64,000 nt of DNA, taken from positions 1,474,501-1,538,500 of the forward strand of contig JADJXH010000003.1 of assembly GCA_016715895.1 (NCBI GenBank), in the 5' to 3' direction. Below are positions 33,045-39,883 of the stretch, in pieces. Every line of letters starts with the position of its first letter. The first letter of the stretch is position 1. This DNA is from Flavobacteriales bacterium. GTDB lineage: Bacteria > Bacteroidota > Bacteroidia > Flavobacteriales_F > PHOS-HE28. A model generated the notes under the pieces. The model made no database searches and was not told where the DNA came from. It saw nothing but the letters and a program-made list of their open reading frames with translations. The translations under genes and the position numbers were made by a program.

Positions 33045-33144
33045 GGTGGTGTGGGTTGTTGGTTGCGACGGTGGAGCGGTGCGAATGTGCAGAGCAGGAA
33101 GGGATGCCAAGCCGAAGATCCACTTCTTTCGGGCACCAGCTGCC

Positions 33145-34527
33145 TCAGCGCCCGTCCACGACGAACCGCACCGCACCACCAGCGGGCACCTGCAATACAT
33201 AGCCCCCTGCGGCAAGCCCGACGGACCGGACCGGTTCGCCGACACCGCCGGTGGACGAAAACACAAGCTCCTTCAGGGCACGCCCTGATGCATCGAACAG
33301 GTGAGCCCGATGCCGACCGTCCGGTAGGCCATGTACGGCCAGTTGCCCTTCACCCAGGACCGCCACGCGCACCCCGGCAACCTCCGCACCAAGGGGCTCC
33401 TCCACCCCCACCGCCACGCTGCACGTATCGCTGTACGCTCCGCCCACCCACTTCGCCATGTAGTGCACGGAGTCGCCATCGATGTAGGGACCGCAGCCCA
33501 CCCACAGCGTATCCTCGTAGAACCCGATGCCCACCACGTTGTTGCCGTTGAACACCGCATCGCCCACGTTGCACCACCGATGCCCGTCCCAGGTGCTGAT
33601 GGCCGCCGAAGGGACGTTGCCGGCGTAGTTGTGCGTGCCGCCCACGAACAGCAGCCCCTGGTGCTCCTTGAGGCAATACACCTGCTGGCCCTGGTGGTAG
33701 TTGCCGCTGGCGTCCTGGATGCCCGTGCCCAGCGGCGCCCAGGTGCTGCCATCCCAGCTCATGATCGCGTTGCCTGCATTGCCCACCGCGTTGTCGAACA
33801 CCCCGCCCACGATCAGCTTGTCCTGGTACACCTCCATGCTGTTCACCCAATTGAGCCCGCCCAGCAAGCTGCCGCCCACCGGCTCCCAGCTCACCCCGTC
33901 CCACACCATGATGTCCTGGTAGGTGCCGCTGAAGCTGAAGGTGCCCCCCAAGTACAGCTTGCCCTGGTACAGGGCCACATCGTAGGGCATGAAGGCGCTG
34001 GGGTTGGTCATGGGTGGCAGGCCCACCGGTTGCCACTGCCCGCCCACCCACTTGGCCAGGCCATTGGCCGGCTGCCCGTCCACCGTTTGGAACGGACCGG
34101 CCGCGTATAATTCACCGTCAAGCACGCGTAGCCGGTGTACCTGCGCACTGAAATCGCCCATACTTCCCCAAGCTCCGTTCACATACCGGGCAACGTTGGC
34201 GATCGGGTTGCCATCGACGTTCGAGAAATAGCCAACCACGATCAGCGTATCGCGATACACCACCACGTCGAAGAGCGAGTAGTCGAACAGGCCCAGCGCT
34301 TCCCACTGGCCGTGATCATAGCGGACAAGCACATTGCTGTTCCAACCAGGATCGGGCAACTCTTGGACCCGACCAGCGATGTAGAACACATCCTGGACCG
34401 AATCGTGATGGAACCGTGTGATCCGGGTGGTGCTGAACGGCATACCCGTCGCCTGCCAATCGGGTTGTGCCATGGAAGCGAGCGAAACGCTCGCGAGCAG
34501 GGGGGCGCACCACCAACGCATGGCCAT
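33145..34527 (-). CDS. Secreted beta-propeller-like protein with T9SS domain (460 aa)
   Basis: A signal peptide (about 1-20, LLASVSLASMA-Q) is followed by seven or so repeats of about 45-55 residues with the pattern W-DG-x-W-x-P-(L/V)-G and LYVGGTF-like strands (KWVGGQWQPVG, VWDGVSWEPVGG, SWDGSTWAPLGTG, TWDGHRWCNVG). This is the arrangement of Kelch/galactose-oxidase-like propellers with repeated tryptophans. The last 75 residues form a T9SS type A domain (VHGLPDGRHRAHLFDASGRAL ... VRFVVDGR). The gene starts 1 bp inside the stop of the chimeric ORF upstream (TGATG overlap) and lies between two copies of the transporter 5' end, so it appears to have been inserted. Confidence 0.85.
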   Translation of the reverse strand: MAMRWWCAPLLASVSLASMAQPDWQATGMPFSTTRITRFHHDSVQDVFYIAGRVQELPDPGWNSNVLVRYDHGQWEALGLFDYSLFDVVVYRDTLIVVGYFSNVDGNPIANVARYVNGAWGSMGDFSAQVHRLRVLDGELYAAGPFQTVDGQPANGLAKWVGGQWQPVGLPPMTNPSAFMPYDVALYQGKLYLGGTFSFSGTYQDIMVWDGVSWEPVGGSLLGGLNWVNSMEVYQDKLIVGGVFDNAVGNAGNAIMSWDGSTWAPLGTGIQDASGNYHQGQQVYCLKEHQGLLFVGGTHNYAGNVPSAAISTWDGHRWCNVGDAVFNGNNVVGIGFYEDTLWVGCGPYIDGDSVHYMAKWVGGAYSDTCSVAVGVEEPLGAEVAGVRVAVLGEGQLAVHGLPDGRHRAHLFDASGRALKELVFSSTGGVGEPVRSVGLAAGGYVLQVPAGGAVRFVVDGR

Positions 34528-35099
34528 CAGGGCTGGTGGATGATCCGGAAGGACCGGGAGGCGTCATCGTCCAACACTCCGATGTACAGGCCGGGGGCCA
34601 ATGCGCCGAGGCGGAAGGGTTCACTGATCCCTTGCAGAGAGTTGAGGTCTCGGCGCGCGGCCACGCGGCCAGCGGCATCGAAGAGCGCGATCCGATGCCG
34701 GCCATCGGGTAAGCCCACTAGCTGCCAGAGGTCCGGGCCCAAGGACAGCACGCGAAGCGGGGTCGCCGGGTCAACAGCCGCAGAAGGCTCCAGCACGGCG
34801 GTGAACAGATCCTTGCAAAAGGCCTTGAGGTAGGCCAGCTTGTTGCCCCGGCTGTCGGCGATGCCCGAGAGGATCGGCGCCAGCAGCGTCACGATGAGGA
34901 AGCCGGCGCTGAGGGCATAGGACTGCAGGCTGTCGGCGGGCACCCCGTAGCGTTCGGCCACCTTGTCCACGCCGTTGTCCATGGTGATGGCGGCGTAGTA
35001 GATGGGGAAGATGGCGCTGGTGATGGTGAGCGAATAGGCCGAATTGGCCCAGTCGTACATGGTCCAGGCGCGGATGAGGCGCTTATCCCCGGGGATCAC
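34527..35099 (-). pseudogene. Chimeric ORF: UMF1 transporter N-terminus fused to a T9SS C-terminal domain (190 aa)
   Basis: Residues 3-95 or so are identical in protein sequence to the first 93 residues of the transporter at 31719-33044. After AFC the sequence changes abruptly to a linker (KDLFTAVLEPSAAVDPA) and then a T9SS type A domain (VGLPDGRHRIALFDAAGRV ... FRLGALAPGLYIGVLDDD ... RIIHQP). The fusion has only three membrane segments and no signal peptide, so neither half should work. It looks like the scar of a recombination event. The start is GTG 35099, with a -7 box 4 nt upstream, so the fragment is probably still transcribed, and it overlaps the next gene by 1 bp. An assembly artefact from mixed strains is the main alternative. 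Confidence 0.85.
34815..35090. repeat. Duplicated segment, copy B (inside the chimeric ORF)
   Basis: Second copy of the 276-bp transporter 5' segment, 96.7% identical to 32763-33038 by direct comparison. The match stops at GGGG before the GTG start on one side and after the AFC codons on the other. Confidence 0.97.
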
Positions 35100-35103
35100 G
35101 CGG

Positions 35104-35111
35104 GCAAGGTA
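35104..35111 (-). promoter_or_regulatory. -7 element before the transporter-derived chimeric ORF
   Basis: The minus strand reads TACCTTGC, 4 nt before the GTG at 35099. This looks like the original transporter promoter. Confidence 0.5.
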
Positions 35112-35117
35112 TGCGCA

Positions 35118-35160
35118 CGAACGCGAACGGCCCGGATCGCGTCCAGGCCGTTCCCGTTCG
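35118..35160 (-). terminator. Hairpin terminator after the OmpA-like gene
   Basis: Arms 35118-35132 and 35146-35160 pair over 15 bp with one mismatch, with a 13-nt loop. It lies 11 bp past the stop of the OmpA-like gene. Confidence 0.6.
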
Positions 35161-35171
35161 ACGAGCGACGA

Positions 35172-36347
35172 TCACTCCAGCTCGAACTCCACGCGCCGGT
35201 TCTTGCTCAGGGCCACTTCGTCCTCACCCGGATCGGCCGGGCTGTCGGCCTTCTGCCCCACCGTCGTGATGCGGTCGGCCGCGATGCCTCCTTCCACCAG
35301 CACGGCCTTCACGGCATCGGCGCGCAATTTGCCCAGTTCCAGCAGGTCGGGGCGCATGCGGGTGCGGTCATCCTCCACCACGTCCATATGCCCCACCAGG
35401 CGCACCTTCACCGCGGGGTCGGCCTTGAGGGCCTCGATCACGTCGTCCAGGGGCAGCTCCATGGCGCCGTCGATGCTCTGTTGGAAGCGCTTGAAGTAGA
35501 TCACCGTGTTGTCCGCCCGTTGGGCCGGTTGCAGGCTCTTGTTCACCGTGGACCGGCGGCTGTAGATGAACTCGCTCTCGGCCTTGTCCAGCTGCTCGCA
35601 GGTGCATTCGCTCATCAGCTTGATGGGCTTCACGCTCACGTCATCGATGTAGTAGTAGGCCTTGAATACCTGGGGGCGCACCTCGCCCTTAGGCCGCTTC
35701 ACCTTGCCGGTGACCACCTTGTCGTTGGCCACCGTGTTGCCGATGATCAGGTATTGCTCGTCGCCCTTCGCTTCGTACACGCCGCACACGCCCTGCCAGG
35801 AGTACAGATCGTCGTAGATCTTCGTCCGCAGGTTGGGCACCTGCATCTCGTAGGTGAGGGCGGCCTCATCGTCCTTCTTCACCAGCATCTTGCTCACGTA
35901 CGCGCCGAGCTCGTTGGCGCTGTACTTGCTGAGGTCGGCGAGGCTGACGTAGTAGCTGATGCAGTACTTCTGGCCCTTGGTGAGCATCTTCTTGAACTTC
36001 ACCTGCAGGTAGCTGCGCGGTTCCTTGTTCATGTAGCTCCACCACATGAGGCCCGCGTAATTGCTGCCGGTGAGGGCACCCTGGTCGCCATAGACGTTCC
36101 GCGGTGCCGAGGCCGGGCTGCTGTTCACCACCTGATCACTGAACAGGTCGGCGGGCACGGCTGTGGGGCTCTTCCACCCCTTGGCCATCTCGATGCTGCC
36201 GAGGCGCTTGAGCTTGCCCTCGACCTCCTCGAAGCTGCCGTTGGGCACCATGTTCAGGCTGTCCTCCACCGGGTTCTCATCGTCCTGAGCGACGATCGGT
36301 GCGGTGAGCAACAGGGCGAGCGGGAGCAGGAAGGGTCGTAAATGCAT
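35172..36347 (-). CDS. OmpA-family envelope protein with N-terminal jelly-roll-like domain (391 aa)
   Basis: A signal peptide (about 1-20, LLPLALLLTAPIVA-Q) leads to NMVPNGSFEEVEGKLKRLG, the start of a carbohydrate-binding-module-like domain of about 200 residues ending in YYYIDDVSVKPI. A CxC pair follows (ECTCEQL), then a C-terminal OmpA-like peptidoglycan-binding domain (about 285-391) with VRLVGHMDVVEDDRTR, LGKLRADAVKAVLVEGGIAADRI and SKNRRVEFELE. The OmpA end should hold the protein to peptidoglycan from the periplasm. The combination is common in Bacteroidota. ATG 36347 begins the signal peptide, and a -7 box lies about 20 nt upstream. Confidence 0.87.
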   Translation of the reverse strand: MHLRPFLLPLALLLTAPIVAQDDENPVEDSLNMVPNGSFEEVEGKLKRLGSIEMAKGWKSPTAVPADLFSDQVVNSSPASAPRNVYGDQGALTGSNYAGLMWWSYMNKEPRSYLQVKFKKMLTKGQKYCISYYVSLADLSKYSANELGAYVSKMLVKKDDEAALTYEMQVPNLRTKIYDDLYSWQGVCGVYEAKGDEQYLIIGNTVANDKVVTGKVKRPKGEVRPQVFKAYYYIDDVSVKPIKLMSECTCEQLDKAESEFIYSRRSTVNKSLQPAQRADNTVIYFKRFQQSIDGAMELPLDDVIEALKADPAVKVRLVGHMDVVEDDRTRMRPDLLELGKLRADAVKAVLVEGGIAADRITTVGQKADSPADPGEDEVALSKNRRVEFELE

Positions 36348-36366
36348 GGTCAGGGTCGATGGGTGG

Positions 36367-36374
36367 GCAAGATA
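36367..36374 (-). promoter_or_regulatory. -7 element of the OmpA-like gene
   Basis: The minus strand reads TATCTTGC, 19 nt before the ATG at 36347. Confidence 0.45.
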
Positions 36375-36450
36375 ACGGTCGCCGGGCGACCCGACGGGCA
36401 AGGCGCGTGCCACACGTACGGATCAATGCGCGACCTTCGTTGTTCACTGC

Positions 36451-37098
36451 ATGCGTACCCTCCTCTCCCTCCTTCTGTTCGGGGCACTGCTCACCCCCTC
36501 CACCGCCAGGGCCCAATGGGCCGTGGGCCTGCTCGGCGGGCTGGGCCAGGACCACGGCTGGCAGGGCCGGTCGAGCTGGATGGGCGCGCTGGTGGAGCGC
36601 CGGCTGGGCGATAGCACCTCGTTCGTGCTGCGCCTCAGCGGCCTGGCCTTCACGCCGTTGGAGCGCGTGTATGGAGAGACCGTGGTGGCCGACGATGGCA
36701 CGACCGATGTGGAGGCCGTGATGCGTGAGCTCATCGGGCGCAGCGCGGCGATGCTGTCCGTGCGCTGGCCCTTCCTCACCGTGCCCTGCGACGGCGGCCA
36801 CCACCGCGGTGCGTACGTGATGGCCGGCGCCGGTTGGGAGCATGCCCGGGTGCGGCAGACGGGCTACGCCGTGCAGGAGCAGGTGGGTCCGGAGTCCGTG
36901 GTGGTGCGCGAACGGAGCTGGACCGTGGACAGGTTCGTGGGCGCCGCCGCCGTGGGTGCCCAGTACGGCACGCGTTGGGGTTCGCCCTTCCTCGAAGTGC
37001 ACATGAACGCCGGACCCATGCCCTACGACACGGACCTCTGGGGCATCACCCTGGTGGGCGTTCAGCTCGGCTACCGGTATGTGTTCGTGAAGCGCTGA
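36451..37098 (+). CDS. Putative outer-membrane beta-barrel protein (215 aa)
   Basis: A signal peptide (about 1-22, LLSLLLFGALLTPSTARA-Q) is followed by alternating amphipathic strands (WAVGLLGGLGQDHGW, SFVLRLSGLAF, AYVMAGAGWEHARV, FVGAAAVGAQYGTRWG, TLVGVQLGYRYVFVKR) that fit an eight-stranded outer-membrane barrel of the porin-family/OmpW-like size. No conserved family motif is recognised. The start at 36451 is the signal-peptide Met. It is divergent from the OmpA-like gene. Confidence 0.65.
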   Translation: MRTLLSLLLFGALLTPSTARAQWAVGLLGGLGQDHGWQGRSSWMGALVERRLGDSTSFVLRLSGLAFTPLERVYGETVVADDGTTDVEAVMRELIGRSAAMLSVRWPFLTVPCDGGHHRGAYVMAGAGWEHARVRQTGYAVQEQVGPESVVVRERSWTVDRFVGAAAVGAQYGTRWGSPFLEVHMNAGPMPYDTDLWGITLVGVQLGYRYVFVKR

Positions 37099-37203
37099 GC
37101 CCTCCGGAGGCCGCCGTTCGCACAGCGCACGCCGCCGGATGCGCGATCGGGCGTCCACAGCGCACGCACCCCGGCTTGTTTCGCCCCACCAAGCGAACAC
37201 GCC

Positions 37204-37335
37204 ATGCGCCGCACCGTCCACCCGTTCCCCGCACAACCTCTTCCCAACCGTTGGACGCTGCTGGTGCCCGGTCTCACCATCCTGTGCCGCGTGCTGGGCG
37301 TGGTGTGCGGGCTGGTGGCGTTGGGGATGGGGTGA
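37204..37335 (+). CDS. Possible small membrane protein (43 aa)
   Basis: A short open frame in the 319-bp gap before the LytS-type kinase gene. The N-terminal half is basic and proline-rich (RRTVHPFPAQPLPNRW); the second half is one hydrophobic segment of about 22 residues (TLLVPGLTILCRVLGVVCGLVALG) that could span the membrane. No homologue is recognised and no promoter or ribosome-binding site stands out. The rest of the gap shows only a duplicated ACAGCGCACGC word and no other feature. Confidence 0.25.
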   Translation: MRRTVHPFPAQPLPNRWTLLVPGLTILCRVLGVVCGLVALGMG

Positions 37336-37400
37336 GCGATGCCGGAATGACGGGCGCTCCGCTCGTCCGTGAACCACCCCGGACCAGCAGGACGCCGCTC

Positions 37401-37408
37401 TACTTTCG
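37401..37408 (+). promoter_or_regulatory. -7 element of the TPR-LytS kinase gene
   Basis: TACTTTCG matches TAnnTTTG except at position 7, 9 nt before the ATG at 37418. Confidence 0.5.
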
Positions 37409-37417
37409 GTGCCTCCC

Positions 37418-39241
37418 ATGAGGCCCGCCTTCCTCCTTTGCACCGCCCTCCTGAGCAGCGCGCCTTCAGCGGCTCAGATCGACCTCGATTCGCTCTGGGG
37501 GGTGTGGCATGACACCACGCAAGCTCCGGTGGATCGCCTGCGGGCGATGAGCTACATCAGCATCGACGGCTTCCTCTACAGCGACCCCGACAGTGCGGCC
37601 GTGCTGGCGGGGATGCAATACGACCTGGCCGTGCGGCATGGCAACGCGCGCTACCAGGGCATCGCCACCACCACCTTGGGCGAATACCACATGATGAAGG
37701 GCGACTACGCGCGGGCGCTGGAACGCTTCACGCAGGCGCAACGGGCCTTCGCAGAGGCCGATGAACCCGTGGCCCAGGCCAAGAGCATCAGCAACATGGG
37801 CGTGCTGCTGCAGGAGCTCGGCGACACCGACAAGGCCCTCGACCTGTACCGTCAGAGCCTGGAGCTGGCCCGTGCGATCCCCGACACGGGAAGCATCTGC
37901 GCCGCGCTGATCAACATCGGCACCCTGGAGCTGGCCATGGGCGACACGGCCGCGGCCGCAGCGAACTACGAGCTGTGCCTGCAGCTCTCCGCCGGGATGC
38001 CGAACCAGCGCGACGCGGCCATCGCCGCCTCGGACCTGGGCATCATCCGCAGCGCACAAGGCGAGCGGGCCGAGGCGCTGCGCCTGCACCAGCAATGCCT
38101 GGATCGGGCACGTGCGGGCGGCCACCAGGACCTGGAGGCCATGGCCCTCAACAACATCGGCAGCCACCACTTTCGGGTGGGCGACATGGGGCTTGCCGAA
38201 CGGTACGGCCGCGAAGCGCTGGCCCTGGCCCGGGCCGCGGGCTTCACCAAGCAGGAATCGGAGGTGAGCGGCCTGTTGTTCAATGTGTACAAGCAGCAGG
38301 GCCGGTCCGCCGAGGCGCTGAAGCTCCTGGAGCGGAAGCTGGCGCTGCAGGACAGCCTGCGCAGCGAGGACGGCCGCAAGGAACTGCTGCGCTTCGGATA
38401 CGAGAAGCGGGCCCTGGCCGACAGCCTCTCATTCGCCGCGGAGCTGGCACAGGCCGAGGACCGGCGCACGATCGCCGAGCTGCGCGCCGAGCGCAACCGC
38501 AACCGGGCCTGGGCCGCGGCCGGCGCCGGGGTGCTGTTGCTGGGCGGCCTGGCGGCGTGGAGCTGGACCGACCGCCGGCGACGCCGCGAGCGCTTCGAGA
38601 AGGAGGCCGCCACCCTGGAGACCCAGGCGCTGCGCAGCCAGATGAATCCGCACTTCATCTTCAACGCGCTCAACAGCATCGCCGCCTTCGTGCAGGGCAA
38701 CGACCCGGACAAGGCCAACAGCTTCCTCAGCCGCTTCGCCCGGGTGATGCGGGCCGTGCTGGAGAACAGCCGCCAGAGCGAGGTGCCGTTGCAGGACGAC
38801 CTGGAGGCGCTCAAGGGCTACATGGAGCTGGAGCGCATGCGGATGGACGGGCGGTTCGACCTGCGCATCGAGGTGGACCCGGCGATCGATGCCCAAGAGG
38901 TGCTGGTGCCCCCGCTGGTGGTGCAGCCCTTCGTGGAGAACGCCATCTGGCATGGCATGGCGGGCAAGGAGGCGGGCGGGCTCATCACCCTGAAGGTGGA
39001 GCGCCGCGATGATCGCCTGGTGTACATCGTGGAGGACAACGGCATGGGCCGGCAGGCCCGGCGCGAGAGCCAGGCCATCGACCCACCGGCCAAGAAGACC
39101 TCCCTGGGCACCACCATCACCCGCGCCCGCCTGGACCTGGTGGCCAAGCAGCACGGCCGGCCCGCCGGCTTCCGCACCATCGACCTGCCCCAAGGCACCC
39201 GCGTGGAAGTGGAACTGCCGTTCCTGCACGCCCACGACTGA
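37418..39241 (+). CDS. TPR-containing LytS-type sensor histidine kinase (607 aa)
   Basis: A signal peptide (LLCTALLSSAPSAA-Q) is followed by an extracytoplasmic array of about six tetratricopeptide repeats (about 75-330, with LGEYHMMKGDYARALERF, MGVLLQELGDTDKALDLYRQSLEL and similar). Then come a coiled coil, one TM (about 366-385, AWAAAGAGVLLLGGLAAWSW), and a His_kinase domain of the LytS class. The phosphoacceptor is in SQMNPHFIFNALNSI, and ATP-site motifs are VQPFVENAIWHG and VEDNGMG. This class normally phosphorylates LytTR regulators. None is adjacent, but one lies at 23138. ATG 37418 is preferred over GTG 37409. Ends at a strong terminator. Confidence 0.92.
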   Translation: MRPAFLLCTALLSSAPSAAQIDLDSLWGVWHDTTQAPVDRLRAMSYISIDGFLYSDPDSAAVLAGMQYDLAVRHGNARYQGIATTTLGEYHMMKGDYARALERFTQAQRAFAEADEPVAQAKSISNMGVLLQELGDTDKALDLYRQSLELARAIPDTGSICAALINIGTLELAMGDTAAAAANYELCLQLSAGMPNQRDAAIAASDLGIIRSAQGERAEALRLHQQCLDRARAGGHQDLEAMALNNIGSHHFRVGDMGLAERYGREALALARAAGFTKQESEVSGLLFNVYKQQGRSAEALKLLERKLALQDSLRSEDGRKELLRFGYEKRALADSLSFAAELAQAEDRRTIAELRAERNRNRAWAAAGAGVLLLGGLAAWSWTDRRRRRERFEKEAATLETQALRSQMNPHFIFNALNSIAAFVQGNDPDKANSFLSRFARVMRAVLENSRQSEVPLQDDLEALKGYMELERMRMDGRFDLRIEVDPAIDAQEVLVPPLVVQPFVENAIWHGMAGKEAGGLITLKVERRDDRLVYIVEDNGMGRQARRESQAIDPPAKKTSLGTTITRARLDLVAKQHGRPAGFRTIDLPQGTRVEVELPFLHAHD

Positions 39242-39253
39242 AGCCCTGAAAAG

Positions 39254-39283
39254 CGAAAGGCCCACCGCAGGGTGGGCCTTTCG
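39254..39283. terminator. Bidirectional terminator between the kinase and lipoprotein genes
   Basis: A perfect 13-bp stem (39254-39266 with 39271-39283) closes a 4-nt loop. The arm ends in AAAGG/CCTTT, so it can serve the plus-strand kinase gene and the minus-strand lipoprotein gene that converge here. Confidence 0.85.
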
Positions 39284-39301
39284 AGGATCGATGCGATCGG
39301 C

Positions 39302-39790
39302 TTACTGGCGGGTGCAGGTCGCCGTGCAGTTGTCGGTCTGGCCGTTGGCGGTCAACTGGTAGGTCAGCGTCATCACGTTGCCCACGATCTGTGCCGATCC
39401 GCTGAAAGTGCCCCCCTGCACCGTTTGGTTGGGGATGGTGATCGACGTGCCGTTGCTGTTCACCGTGGCGTTGATGTTGACGCCATTGAAGCCAGCGAAG
39501 TTGTTGAAGATGAAGGCCGTGATGCCCTGCGAGCTGGCGGTGCTGGTCATGGTCCAGTTGAAATTGCCGCTGGTGCAGGTCTCGGTGGCCGTCCACGACC
39601 CGAGGAACTTGGCGCGCTTCTCGGTGCCGCACTCGTCCCCCTCATAGCCCGTGTTGCACACGCAGTTGCCATCCACGCAGCTGCCATTGCCGCAGTTCTT
39701 GTCCTTGCACTCGTCCTTTTTACAGCCCGTGGCGGTGAAGGCCACAAGGGCCAGGCCGAGCATCAGTTTGGAGATCGTCCGGAGGTTCAT
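39302..39790 (-). CDS. Lipoprotein with one EGF-like domain (162 aa)
   Basis: A lipoprotein signal ends in the lipobox ATGC (residues about 20-23). Immediately after comes a compact cysteine-rich module, CKDKNCGNGSCVDGNCVCNTGYEGDEC, with the six-cysteine spacing and G-Y-x-G of an EGF-like domain. The remainder (about 60-162) is a beta-rich domain similar to the lipocalin-like domains often found after such modules in Bacteroidota, with a disulfide-capable CTATC near the end. It should be anchored in the outer membrane. Function is unknown. Confidence 0.8.
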   Translation of the reverse strand: MNLRTISKLMLGLALVAFTATGCKKDECKDKNCGNGSCVDGNCVCNTGYEGDECGTEKRAKFLGSWTATETCTSGNFNWTMTSTASSQGITAFIFNNFAGFNGVNINATVNSNGTSITIPNQTVQGGTFSGSAQIVGNVMTLTYQLTANGQTDNCTATCTRQ

Positions 39791-39836
39791 GGGTCTTTGG
39801 TTAGGTCGTGCACGGCCTGTTGGTCCGGCAACGAGG

Positions 39837-39844
39837 CGAAAGTA
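39837..39844 (-). promoter_or_regulatory. -7 element of the EGF-like lipoprotein gene
   Basis: The minus strand reads TACTTTCG, 46 nt before the ATG at 39790, just downstream of the acnA stop. Confidence 0.45.
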
Positions 39845-39883
39845 ACGGGCCGGCCGCGAACGGCCATCCCTGATCGTCGTGAT

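Noticed and set aside
34527..35099. A genuine bifunctional transporter-T9SS protein
   Set aside because: The fusion has only the first transporter helices, no signal peptide, and an abrupt junction. Its first part is a near-exact duplicate of the intact gene, so a recombination scar is a simpler reading.
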